From positions 133,971-197,970 of the forward strand of contig NZ_JADRCR010000005.1 of the NCBI RefSeq assembly GCF_016649425.1: a DNA stretch of 64,000 nt. Direction: 5' to 3'. The notes under the pieces are model-generated. The model saw only the letters and a list, made by a program, of their open reading frames with translations, had not been told where the DNA came from and made no database searches. This document shows positions 1-8,971 of the stretch, piece by piece; the stretch's first letter is position 1, and every line of letters begins with the position of its first letter. The position numbers were made by a program, and so were the translations under genes. The stretch comes from Limnobaculum allomyrinae. GTDB lineage: Bacteria > Pseudomonadota > Gammaproteobacteria > Enterobacterales > Enterobacteriaceae.

Positions 1-3000
1 TGACGGTGTCGCCGGTCTCCGGTGACGGCTACCTGAATGCCGCCGAAGCCGGTTTGCCGCTGACCTTAAGCGGCACCTCCACCAACGTGGAAGAAGGACA
101 AATCGTCACCCTGACCCTGAACGGTATCAGCTACAGCGCCACGGTTACTGCCGACGGCAGCTGGAGTACCACGGTGTCGGTGGCGGATCTGAACAATATT
201 ACCGACGGTACTTATCAGGTGCTGGCAACGGTAAGCGATGCCGCCGGCAACCCGGCTTCCGACAGCAAGCCGCTGGTATTAATCACCGACAGCGCCAACC
301 TGCCGACACTGAGTGTGGATCCGGTGACGGCGGACGACATTGTTTCGGCGAATGAAAGCCTGAGCGATGTGACCGTCAGCGGTGGCAGTACCCACCTGCA
401 GCAAGGGCAGACGGTGACGGTCACCATTAATAACATTGATTACACCGGTACGGTGGGCGCCAGCGGCAGCTGGAGCGTGACGGTGCCGGCCGCTGATGTG
501 CAGGCACTGGCGCAGGGCAGCGTGGCCATCGCGGTGAGTGCCGACGATATTGCCGGTAACCCGGCAACCGCCTCAGACAGCTTTACGGTCGACACGCAGG
601 TTAACCTGACAGTAGGTGTGGTGGCCGGGGACGATATCATCAACGCCGCCGAAGCCGGTGCCCCGGTGGTGGTCAGCGGTACCGCCGATGCCGCCGACAG
701 CGGACAGACGGTGACCGTTACCCTGGAAGGCAGCAGTTACACCACCACGGTACAGAGCGACGGCCGCTGGAGTGTTTCGATTCCGTCCGCGGATATCAGC
801 GCACTGGCGGACGGGCCTTATACTCTGAATGCCAGCCTGAGCGATGCGGCCGGCAACAGCATCAGCGTTGATCATACCATCACCCTGATCGCCGATGCCG
901 CCAACTTACCAACACTGAGTGTGGATCCGGTGACGGCGGACGACATTGTTTCGGCGAATGAAAGCCAGAGCGATGTGACTGTCAGCGGTGGCAGTACCCA
1001 TCTGCAGCAAGGGCAGACGGTGACCGTCACCATTAACAACATTGATTACACCGGTACGGTGGGCGCCAACGGCAGCTGGAGCGTGACGGTGCCGGCCGCC
1101 GATGTGCAGGCACTGCCGCAGGGCAGCGTGGCCATCGCGGTGAGTGCCGACGATATTGCCGGTAACCCGGCAACCGCCTCAGACAGCTTTACGGTCGACA
1201 CGCAGGTTAACCTGACAGTAGGTGTGGTGGCGGGGGACGATATCATCAACGCTACCGAGGCTGGCGCCCCAGTGGTGGTTAGCGGTACCGCCGATGTTGC
1301 CGACAGTGGACAAACGGTGACGGTGACTCTGGAAGGCTTCAGTTATACCACCACAGTACAAAGTGATGGCAATTGGAGCTTGTCTATCCCGTCCGCTGAT
1401 ATAAGTACTTTGACGGATGGTAATTATACTATCAGTGCCAGTCTGACTGATGCAGTAGGTAATAATATCTTGGTAGAGCATGACATTGAGCTCATTGTAC
1501 ACACTAATCTGCCTACTTTGACTATTGATGCGTTTACCGGTGATAACTACATTAATGCGTTGGAGATCACTCAGCCGATGACGGTTACAGGGACTACACA
1601 CAACGTGGAAGAGGGCCAAATAGTCACTATCAACCTTAACGGTCAGAATTATTCGGGAACCGTACAGGAAGATGGAACATGGAGCCTGGTGGTTCCGGCA
1701 GGAGACATGGGCGCCTTATTGGACAGAACCTATACTGTAACAGGTAGCGTTTCGAATGTGGTTGGAAATTCAGTAACGATTATTGGTGGACTGACGGTAG
1801 ATACTCAGATTGCGTTGGTGATTGATACTGTTGCCGGTGACGATATTATTGATAATACTGAAGCAGCCTCGCCCGTGACGATTAGTGGAACAGCATCGGC
1901 AGATGATATTAGTGCGACTGTTACGGTAACGCTAAATGGTGTGGACTACACGACGACGATACAGGCAGGAGGCATCTGGAGTGTAGATATTCCGGCGGAG
2001 GATATTCAGGCTCTTCCCGATGGCCCTTATACTCTGACAGCCAGTTATACTGATTTTGCCTCAAATAGCATCACTGTCGATCACAACATTACCATTGATG
2101 CATCAGCCCCGCTTACGCTGACGATTAATGATATTAGTGATAACAACTATATAAACTCCACTGAAATTAATCAGGATCTATTGATTAGCGGTACATCTAC
2201 GGGTGTAGCGGCTGGTCGAACAGTCACCGTTACTTTCAATAGTCTTCAGTATACAGCGACTGTTCAACCCGATGGCAGTTGGAGTCTTAGCGTTCCAGCT
2301 CTGGCAGTAGGCGCAACTCCGGATAATGTTTATGTTGTATCGGCAAGCGTGACTAACAGTAGCGGTACTCAGGCAACCGCTGAGCATGTGGTCATTGTTG
2401 ATACTTATATTGCCTTAACGATTGAACCATTAACCGGAGATGACATTATTAACTCCGCAGAACTTACCGGGCCAGTAAGAATATTTGGTATTGCTTCCGG
2501 GGATGATGTTAGTTCGATTATTACTCTGACCATGGGATCTTTTACCTATACTATTAACCCAAATCTTAGTGGTGCCTGGAGTTTTGATATTCCGGCTGCT
2601 GATTTGCAGAGCCTTGGTAATGGAAATTTTACATTACATGCCACGATGGGGGATTTATCCGGTAATACCATAGCAATTGACCATCACTTTACTATTAATA
2701 CCACTACCCCGGCATTAGCGATCGATCCTATTACCGGAGATGACTATATCAATGCACTGGAAATCAACTCTCCTATTGCGATAGGTGGTAGCACGGTAGG
2801 AGTAGAAGAAGGACAGATAGTAACCATTACACTGAATAATATTGCTTATACGGCTACAGTGGGATCTGATGGTCGCTGGAGTATGAATATTCCGATCGGA
2901 GACATACAAGCTTTGCCAGATAATGCTTACCCGATAACGGGTACGGTCAGTACGCTTGGTGGTAGTGATGCTGATACCAGTAGAGTGTTAACCTTTATGA

Positions 3001-3767
3001 CTGAAACAGTAAATCGGCCAACGCTGAGTATTAATGCTGTGACGGCAGATAACACTCTCAGTGCAAATGAAATAACCAGTGACTTGATTATTTCCGGTAG
3101 TAGTACCCATATCCATCCGGGGTTGAGTATTGTCGTGACGCTAAATGGCGATACTTATTTCGGGCAGATAGCTAGCAATGGTAGTTGGCAGATAACAGTG
3201 CCGATAGCGGCTCTGGAAGCATTACCACAAGGCTCAGTCGCTTTGGAGGTCACTTCCCAGGATATAGCGGGAAATTCTGTTATACAGAATGGTAATTTTA
3301 CTGTTGATACCGGAGCAGCGAGATTATCAACGCTATTTTCCCTGATGACGACAGAGCAGAATATTGATAGTTATCATCTCCATGATGATCCAAAAGTGGT
3401 TGACGGAAATACGACTGTTAGCGTTAATGATATGAATAGCCTGACATTTAATTCACCTCTTATTGCGCTAATTGAACCGATACAGAGTGATTCTCAAACC
3501 AATTATTCGGTTAATAGTGTCAGAACAGTAGGATTATCGCCTCATCTGTCTGATAGCTCCGAAGATAAAGATGGCCTGCATGGCACTCTCCTAATCTCTG
3601 CTGAAGATGAAGATAGTGGTTATATCACGTTATTTAATACGCCAGAGGAAATCAGGAATACCAACATTGAGCATACCCATACAATGGAGAGTCAATCTTT
3701 TGAGGTGTTCCATAATGTATCACTGGGTCTGGACAATGCTTTAGTTCAGGAAAACATCTATATGTAG
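1..3767 (+). CDS. Giant Ig-like-repeat surface adhesin, 3' part (5' end outside window)
   Basis: The reading frame is open from the window edge, so the N-terminus is missing. The visible part, about 1,254 residues, is a string of about eleven Ig-like domains of roughly 100 residues. Each begins with a pattern like GDDxINxxE, has a central GQxVTVTLNG strand and a GSWS turn, and ends with a DxxGN segment and a TVDT linker. This layout is typical of Bap/LapA-like biofilm adhesins. The last ~150 residues are not Ig-like, are acidic and polar, and contain no RTX GGxGxDxL repeats. The first ~1.2 kb is GC-rich with near-identical repeats, while the rest is AT-richer and diverged. Function as an adhesin is inferred from architecture. 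No secretion partner lies in the window; one could be upstream of it. Confidence 0.8.
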   Translation, partial: TVSPVSGDGYLNAAEAGLPLTLSGTSTNVEEGQIVTLTLNGISYSATVTADGSWSTTVSVADLNNITDGTYQVLATVSDAAGNPASDSKPLVLITDSANLPTLSVDPVTADDIVSANESLSDVTVSGGSTHLQQGQTVTVTINNIDYTGTVGASGSWSVTVPAADVQALAQGSVAIAVSADDIAGNPATASDSFTVDTQVNLTVGVVAGDDIINAAEAGAPVVVSGTADAADSGQTVTVTLEGSSYTTTVQSDGRWSVSIPSADISALADGPYTLNASLSDAAGNSISVDHTITLIADAANLPTLSVDPVTADDIVSANESQSDVTVSGGSTHLQQGQTVTVTINNIDYTGTVGANGSWSVTVPAADVQALPQGSVAIAVSADDIAGNPATASDSFTVDTQVNLTVGVVAGDDIINATEAGAPVVVSGTADVADSGQTVTVTLEGFSYTTTVQSDGNWSLSIPSADISTLTDGNYTISASLTDAVGNNILVEHDIELIVHTNLPTLTIDAFTGDNYINALEITQPMTVTGTTHNVEEGQIVTINLNGQNYSGTVQEDGTWSLVVPAGDMGALLDRTYTVTGSVSNVVGNSVTIIGGLTVDTQIALVIDTVAGDDIIDNTEAASPVTISGTASADDISATVTVTLNGVDYTTTIQAGGIWSVDIPAEDIQALPDGPYTLTASYTDFASNSITVDHNITIDASAPLTLTINDISDNNYINSTEINQDLLISGTSTGVAAGRTVTVTFNSLQYTATVQPDGSWSLSVPALAVGATPDNVYVVSASVTNSSGTQATAEHVVIVDTYIALTIEPLTGDDIINSAELTGPVRIFGIASGDDVSSIITLTMGSFTYTINPNLSGAWSFDIPAADLQSLGNGNFTLHATMGDLSGNTIAIDHHFTINTTTPALAIDPITGDDYINALEINSPIAIGGSTVGVEEGQIVTITLNNIAYTATVGSDGRWSMNIPIGDIQALPDNAYPITGTVSTLGGSDADTSRVLTFMTETVNRPTLSINAVTADNTLSANEITSDLIISGSSTHIHPGLSIVVTLNGDTYFGQIASNGSWQITVPIAALEALPQGSVALEVTSQDIAGNSVIQNGNFTVDTGAARLSTLFSLMTTEQNIDSYHLHDDPKVVDGNTTVSVNDMNSLTFNSPLIALIEPIQSDSQTNYSVNSVRTVGLSPHLSDSSEDKDGLHGTLLISAEDEDSGYITLFNTPEEIRNTNIEHTHTMESQSFEVFHNVSLGLDNALVQENIYM
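297..1256 (+). repeat. 606-bp tandem repeat (two Ig-like domains) inside adhesin gene
   Basis: The segment starting near 297 recurs 606 bp downstream, starting near 903. The two copies are almost identical for about 350 bp, including the stretch coding for the LPTLSVDPVTADD domain and the start of the VNLTVGVVAGDD domain. Similarity then falls off gradually. 606 bp equals two Ig-like domains, so the unit of duplication is a domain pair in frame. Confidence 0.85.
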
Positions 3768-3794
3768 CGACGTTATATTGCCGCTTATCGACAA

Positions 3795-3825
3795 AAAAAG
3801 AGGACACATATTGTGTCCTCTTTTT
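3795..3825. terminator. Bidirectional Rho-independent terminator
   Basis: A perfect stem (AAAAAGAGGACACA paired with TGTGTCCTCTTTTT) closes on a three-base loop. It has A-runs on the left and T-runs on the right, so it can act on both strands. It sits between the convergent adhesin and autotransporter genes. Confidence 0.9.
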
Positions 3826-3866
3826 GGTTAAACGCTTAAATCAGCTAACGTATTGATTAAAATTAA

Positions 3867-6800
3867 TCAGAAGCTGTATTTAATGCCAAATATCGCCTGA
3901 GTATCGCTATAGCCTTCGCCACCGATTTGCTGACCAATGCTACCCCACATATTCAGGTTGTTGTTCAGGTGAGCCTCTAAACCAACCTTAACCTCCCCGA
4001 TATTACGGGTTCCAGCCTGATAGTCGGATACACCATTCATCGCTACGCCAAAGTTTTTGCTGTTATAGATCCAGTTGGCTTCCACAAACGGCTGGAATAC
4101 GCGACCAGTGTTATCGTCAATTTCGCTGTGCCCCTGACGATAAGCGCGTAAGCCTAAGCGGGTCGACAGATTGTCGCCGTTACCCGTGACTTTGGTACCG
4201 TTTGCTTCATAGTGTTTATCTGCATGGATACCCATCCAGGTTACCTGAGCTTTTGGTTGTAACCAGTAACTCACGCGTTCGCTTTGGCCCATTTTAAAAC
4301 TGTAGCCAGTTTCAAGCGAAGCTAACCAGCCTTTAGAGTCATAGTTCTCTTGTGCCAGGCCATCGCCCTGAACCATGTTATCAAACCAGGCATACTGCAC
4401 CCAACTGTCAACATACAGGCCGGACTTATCAGCCTGATTGGCGTACCAGATGCCATACAGACCCAGAGCATAACCATCCACTTTGTTTTTGGACCGGTAA
4501 GCGCTGTATTTAGCATCGGTATTACCCTGTGAGTAACCATAACCAGCCATAACACCTAAGTTAAGACGATCGAGGCCGTCGGTACTCCACTGAGCTACAT
4601 CTCCACCGATCTGTACCACATAACGGTTGGTTTGAGTCTTTGCTTGTCCTGATTGAGTTCTGCTGCGGTTATGACCACCTTCCTGACGTAACCACATGCT
4701 GGTAACTTTAGTTTCGCCGGTTAAGTAATCGGTATATTGAGTTTCCCCTAACCGATCGTGTAAGCGGGACAGGAACATGGTATTGGCCGCTGCCAGGTTA
4801 GCAATATAGGCACCACTTTCCGGACGCATAACCTTGATACCACCATCGCCTCCGCCATTACCTTCATCCGGTTGTTCCGGGGTTGGCGTTGGTGTTTCTG
4901 GTTCAACTGGTGGTTCTGGCGTCTCCGGAACAGTAGGTACTTCAGGTTCAGTTGGTGGCTGCGGAACATAATTCACCAGATACCAATTGTTACCCGATTT
5001 TGCTACATCATATTCATAAGCACCGGCAACAATACGACCAGCTTTAACAAAAGCATCATCCGTTGAGCCCTGAGTGGTAATAATTTCGATACCGTCAACG
5101 GTTTTTCCGCCAGTTCCGCCTGCGTTATTGATCATCACGTATGTCAGACCAGATGCCTGACCTTCAATAATCACCTTGTCCGTTTCTGAGTTATCATCGC
5201 CTAAAACCGTGTCCAGTATCAGTGAACCACCATTACCCACATAATCATGTGAGATGGTCAGGCGAGTATTGGTCTGCGCACCCGTTCCACTCAGGGATAC
5301 CGTTCCTGCATTGCTCATCGAGTCGATAGTTTGATCGTAGTCATTCAGGTTCAACAGACCGTTTTGCTGAATGTCATGGAATGAGTTAGCACTGAATACA
5401 TTAACTCTGCCCGCTTGCAGCTCACCGCCATAAACGGTAGTTGAACCAGAATAGGTATTGCTAACTTCAGTCAGCGTTTCATCAACAGGATTAAGAATAG
5501 TTACGCCGCTATAAACATTAACGTCACCCAAGCCCTGAACGGTGCTCTCCATTGGCGTATCAAAAATATAGTCAGTATTGCTATGGTTAAAGTTAACGCT
5601 TCCCTGGCCTTCACCAAACAGAACTTTGCTGACATTGAGATAACCAGCTTCACTGATGGCATCACCCAGCAGAGATCCAATATAGAGAGCACCGGTTGAG
5701 TTGGTGTTTTTGGCTATAGAGAGCAAGCCTTGTTCACCAGCAACCTGATGGTCATAGTAGGAACCAAGTAAAGGATCATCTGCAGCAAATTCATACATCT
5801 GGGTTGCATTAACGGTACCCTGGTTTTTTATTACCAAGGTTCCCTGACCAGAGTAGCCAACATTGATCTCACCAACGATAGACTCGGCATAAATATCTTC
5901 ATATTCATTAATACCGTCACCATCGTGATCAGCAAAGTATTTTTTGCCCATGATGCCGGCTACATTCAAGGTACCATTATCTACGGTAACAAAACCGGTA
6001 CCATCGTTATGGCCAATAACGAATGCTGCTTTTTCAGGCGTCAGTGCCTCTATGGTTGTCGTGTCATAACTTTCATAATATCCGACGGCATTGATATAGG
6101 CTTCATCGCTAATGAATACTTGCCCAACACTGTTTTCTCCTGAACCAACAATGGTTCCGGTATGTAAGGCTGCACGGCTGGTTGCCGTTCCATCGCTATT
6201 TTTGCCACTGACAATCAGCGTTCCCTGACCACCGTTGTATCCGATAATCGCTTGTGCAGTACCAATATGGGTTTCGTCAAATATTTCACTATCAGGAGGT
6301 AGGTAGGCTGAATATCCGCCACCCAGCAGTTTACCACCGCTTAATACCGAGACTTGTCCTGATGAGTTGGTGCCATCGCCAATAAACAGTTTTGAATCAG
6401 CATTAATTCCAAAGCCCGTACCAATAATATTTAACTTGCCGTCTCCGCCATCATAACCGACGGTAATATCCTCTCTTGTCTCCATCGAATGAGTGTTTGG
6501 ATTTTGTTGGGCTAAAGTTTTACCGGAGCTGAGTAAGGTGACTTCACCTACGCTGTTGGTGCCACTACCAATAGTGATTTCACTGCTGTTCTGACTCCAG
6601 ACCAAATAGTCGGGCGCCTTTTCAAAAATGATAGAGGCGTTTCCGCCGGCATGGCCAACAATATATTTATCTGCACTACCTACAGAATGGGGATTAAACC
6701 AATCCCATCCATCAATAGGGGTGTGAATGGTTTGGTCAGTATTACCAATGATGATGGTTGATTTTTCACTGTCATCGAAGTTGATATTCCAACTATCCTC

Positions 6801-6923
6801 TTCGTGATAATCGGTGCCAGTATTATTCCACTCTGCGGTGAAAGAAGCGCTACTGGTAGCAGGATAGATAGACAATGCAGTCATCACTAAGATCGCGATG
6901 TCCGTTTTTTTGATTTTTTTCAT
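3867..6923 (-). CDS. Autotransporter (type Va secretion) with beta-helical passenger
   Basis: The product is about 1,018 residues. It has a signal peptide starting MKKIKKTDIAIL and ending near ATSSASF, then a long passenger rich in repeated G-x-N-S-x-G-x-V motifs (for example SVGEVTLLSSG and GYNGGQGTLIVSG) expected to form a beta-helix. A Pro/Glu/Thr-rich linker (PTEPEVPTVPETPEPP) and a Gly-rich hinge follow. The last ~280 residues are an autotransporter beta-barrel ending in the aromatic IFGIKYSF outer-membrane signature. The ATG at 6923 is preferred over an upstream in-frame start at 6941 because it opens a standard signal peptide and has GGAGAG about 10 bases upstream. The passenger is probably displayed on the cell surface; its target is unknown. 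It converges with the adhesin gene across a shared terminator. Confidence 0.92.
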   Translation of the reverse strand: MKKIKKTDIAILVMTALSIYPATSSASFTAEWNNTGTDYHEEDSWNINFDDSEKSTIIIGNTDQTIHTPIDGWDWFNPHSVGSADKYIVGHAGGNASIIFEKAPDYLVWSQNSSEITIGSGTNSVGEVTLLSSGKTLAQQNPNTHSMETREDITVGYDGGDGKLNIIGTGFGINADSKLFIGDGTNSSGQVSVLSGGKLLGGGYSAYLPPDSEIFDETHIGTAQAIIGYNGGQGTLIVSGKNSDGTATSRAALHTGTIVGSGENSVGQVFISDEAYINAVGYYESYDTTTIEALTPEKAAFVIGHNDGTGFVTVDNGTLNVAGIMGKKYFADHDGDGINEYEDIYAESIVGEINVGYSGQGTLVIKNQGTVNATQMYEFAADDPLLGSYYDHQVAGEQGLLSIAKNTNSTGALYIGSLLGDAISEAGYLNVSKVLFGEGQGSVNFNHSNTDYIFDTPMESTVQGLGDVNVYSGVTILNPVDETLTEVSNTYSGSTTVYGGELQAGRVNVFSANSFHDIQQNGLLNLNDYDQTIDSMSNAGTVSLSGTGAQTNTRLTISHDYVGNGGSLILDTVLGDDNSETDKVIIEGQASGLTYVMINNAGGTGGKTVDGIEIITTQGSTDDAFVKAGRIVAGAYEYDVAKSGNNWYLVNYVPQPPTEPEVPTVPETPEPPVEPETPTPTPEQPDEGNGGGDGGIKVMRPESGAYIANLAAANTMFLSRLHDRLGETQYTDYLTGETKVTSMWLRQEGGHNRSRTQSGQAKTQTNRYVVQIGGDVAQWSTDGLDRLNLGVMAGYGYSQGNTDAKYSAYRSKNKVDGYALGLYGIWYANQADKSGLYVDSWVQYAWFDNMVQGDGLAQENYDSKGWLASLETGYSFKMGQSERVSYWLQPKAQVTWMGIHADKHYEANGTKVTGNGDNLSTRLGLRAYRQGHSEIDDNTGRVFQPFVEANWIYNSKNFGVAMNGVSDYQAGTRNIGEVKVGLEAHLNNNLNMWGSIGQQIGGEGYSDTQAIFGIKYSF

Positions 6924-6941
6924 CCCTGATACTCTCCACAA

Positions 6942-7581
6942 CGGTAGAAAAACTTATCCAAGTGACTTAGTAAAAATGAAGTTATAACCAGTTCAGGTAC
7001 TGACTTATCTATGAACAGAATATGAAAAGCTTCATTAAAAGTCAGAGTTGCAACTGGTTAGCTTTAGTTTATTAGCCGGCTAATAGTAAGTTGAGGAATA
7101 AAAATCAATTCATTTGATTTTTATATCTCATCTGTTTGCAGGAGGTGTTATTCATAAATAATTCTATATTTATCAAATTCATATCCTTATGTGGCTTCCA
7201 TTGAATTATCTATAACAACGAGATTAGGTTGGTGAGCAATTCATCTGTATAGCAACGCTTTTATAATAATAAAATGAATTCAGGTAAAATATCAACAGTT
7301 CTTATCTATTATTTGGATAGACAGCATCATTATTTACTTAATTTTACCTAATAGTGTTTTTTATTATTCAATTTTGAATGATTATTTTTTGTTGAATTTA
7401 TGTTATTTTTTAATCTCAGTATTGAGATTTCATTTATCTATATAATTTATATGTATAAAATAATTAATTGAACAGGATTGTATTTATATAATTTAAATTC
7501 AAAAGTGTGTTATTTTATTAAATGAAACAATTTAATAAGCTGATTTTTTATCATAGTAATTAAGTTAGGGTACTGTTAAAT
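6942..7581. other. AT-rich gene-free region upstream of autotransporter
   Basis: About 640 bp with very low GC and no plausible reading frame on either strand. It contains many A/T tracts and forms the 5' region of the autotransporter. AT-rich upstream DNA of this kind is a common target of xenogeneic silencers such as H-NS, but no specific site can be assigned by eye. Confidence 0.6.
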
Positions 7582-7603
7582 AAAAAATCCTGTAAATACA
7601 GGA
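7582..7603 (-). terminator. Rho-independent terminator of btsT–yjiX–yjiA
   Basis: Read on the minus strand, TCCTGTA and TACAGGA form a short stem followed directly by a six-base T-run and TATTT. It lies about 36 bp after the yjiA stop codon. Confidence 0.75.
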
Positions 7604-7638
7604 CTTTTGTGTTGAATCGGTATTATTGAGGGTAATGA

Positions 7639-8604
7639 TCAGTTTGATAATTCTGCAAATTTGGTTCGAATTTCTTCTTCAGGTAAATCTATACCGATGA
7701 ATACCATAGTGCTTTTTTGCTCTTCATCTGCAAGCCACTCGCGATCCCAGTCAGCGTTATACAAGCGTTGTACACCCTGAAACAACAAACGACGGGGCTC
7801 ATCTTTTATCAATAAAATACCTTTATAACGTAGTAAATTATCGGCAAATTTCACCAGAAGATTTTCCATAACTTCTGATATTTGCATCAACTCAACCGGT
7901 CGATCGTGATAGATCACTATTGACTGAATATTATTCTGCGGTTGAGGAATACGACGAAAGATCGGTGTTGGTGTCGCAACATCAATTTTGTCATTGAGCA
8001 CAAAACCTTCGATATTGAATAACACACTGAGATCGATATTGCCATGTGTCACTTTATGAATAGAAGCACGGGCATTCATGAGCTGTAGCCGTTGGATCAG
8101 TGCTTCGTTATCGGTAGCCACATCGGTTTTGGTCAGCAAAATACGATCGGCATAGCCTACTTGTGCTTGTGAGATAGTAAACTGACTCAACTGCTGGTCT
8201 GCATGTACTGCATCGACTAATGTGAGGATGCCATCTAACAGAAAGCGTTGGCAAATGAGCTCATGGGCAAAAAATGCCTGAGTAATTGGACCAGGATCGG
8301 CCATGCCGGTACATTCGATAATCAGACGGTCAAATTCCAACTGATTTTTATCTACGCCATCTAACAAATCCAGCAGGGCGTTTTCCAGTTCATCCGATTT
8401 ACTGCAACAGATGCAGCCGTTGCTGAGAGTAGTAATACGGCTGGCGCGATCGCCAATGATGGTGTTGTCGATCGGTACTTCACCAAATTCATTTTCAATA
8501 ACGGCGATTTTGTAACCGTGATTTTCATTCAGAATGTGGCGTAACAGTGTGGTTTTACCTGCACCCAAAAAGCCTGTCAGGATCGTGACTGCAATGGGTT
8601 TCAT
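7639..8604 (-). CDS. yjiA: YjiA-type G3E (CobW/COG0523) GTPase
   Basis: The 321-residue protein belongs to the G3E P-loop GTPases, which act as metal chaperones or metallocentre insertases. It has a Walker A motif GFLGAGKTT (residues 11–19), a metal-binding GCICC motif (63–67) with upstream acidic ENE residues, and a TKTD base-recognition motif near residue 157. The C-terminal CobW_C-like domain is present and the length matches E. coli YjiA (318). It is the last gene of btsT–yjiX–yjiA, 19 bp after yjiX, and is followed by a terminator. The exact metal client is not known from the sequence. The linkage to the pyruvate transporter is conserved in E. coli. Confidence 0.93.
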   Translation of the reverse strand: MKPIAVTILTGFLGAGKTTLLRHILNENHGYKIAVIENEFGEVPIDNTIIGDRASRITTLSNGCICCSKSDELENALLDLLDGVDKNQLEFDRLIIECTGMADPGPITQAFFAHELICQRFLLDGILTLVDAVHADQQLSQFTISQAQVGYADRILLTKTDVATDNEALIQRLQLMNARASIHKVTHGNIDLSVLFNIEGFVLNDKIDVATPTPIFRRIPQPQNNIQSIVIYHDRPVELMQISEVMENLLVKFADNLLRYKGILLIKDEPRRLLFQGVQRLYNADWDREWLADEEQKSTMVFIGIDLPEEEIRTKFAELSN

Positions 8605-8623
8605 ATCGCATCCTTAGTATTTA

Positions 8624-8827
8624 TTAGCAGCAGCGCATTCCGCCTTTACCGTCTGCACCATAGCGGGCATCCTGGCGTTCGCGGAAAAACTCTTCATAAG
8701 TCATCGGCGTTTGCTCCGGGTGGGTGAGCTTTATATGCTGAACATAATTATCATAGTCAGGCACGCCAATTAACATACGTGCTGCTTGCCCCAGATATTT
8801 ACCAGCCTGACCGAGATTTCCAAACAT
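8624..8827 (-). CDS. yjiX: YjiX/YbdD family small protein
   Basis: A 67-residue protein with the same length and layout as E. coli YjiX. The N-terminus begins [16 protein letters not shown], the middle has the [11 protein letters not shown] motif, and the C-terminus ends GGMRCC. Members of this family are encoded right after CstA-family pyruvate/peptide transporters and are thought to assist them, but the mechanism is not established. It lies between btsT and yjiA and is preceded on its strand by a GGAG-type ribosome-binding site. Confidence 0.93.
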   Translation of the reverse strand: MFGNLGQAGKYLGQAARMLIGVPDYDNYVQHIKLTHPEQTPMTYEEFFRERQDARYGADGKGGMRCC

Positions 8828-8971
8828 TTTGTTCTCCAGGAAAATACGCTACAGAGATTATCGGTAAACCTGATGGATAATGGGCGCAGTGTTTGCTGCG
8901 CCCATGAATATCAGATCTTAAGTTGTTTTGAATACGGCATCATTTACATGAAGCATATCCATTACACCATA

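Noticed and set aside
573-1619. Several minus-strand frames of 67–146 residues over the adhesin repeats
   Set aside because: They arise from the repeated, GC-rich codons of the adhesin and are themselves repeated copies; there is no ribosome-binding site.
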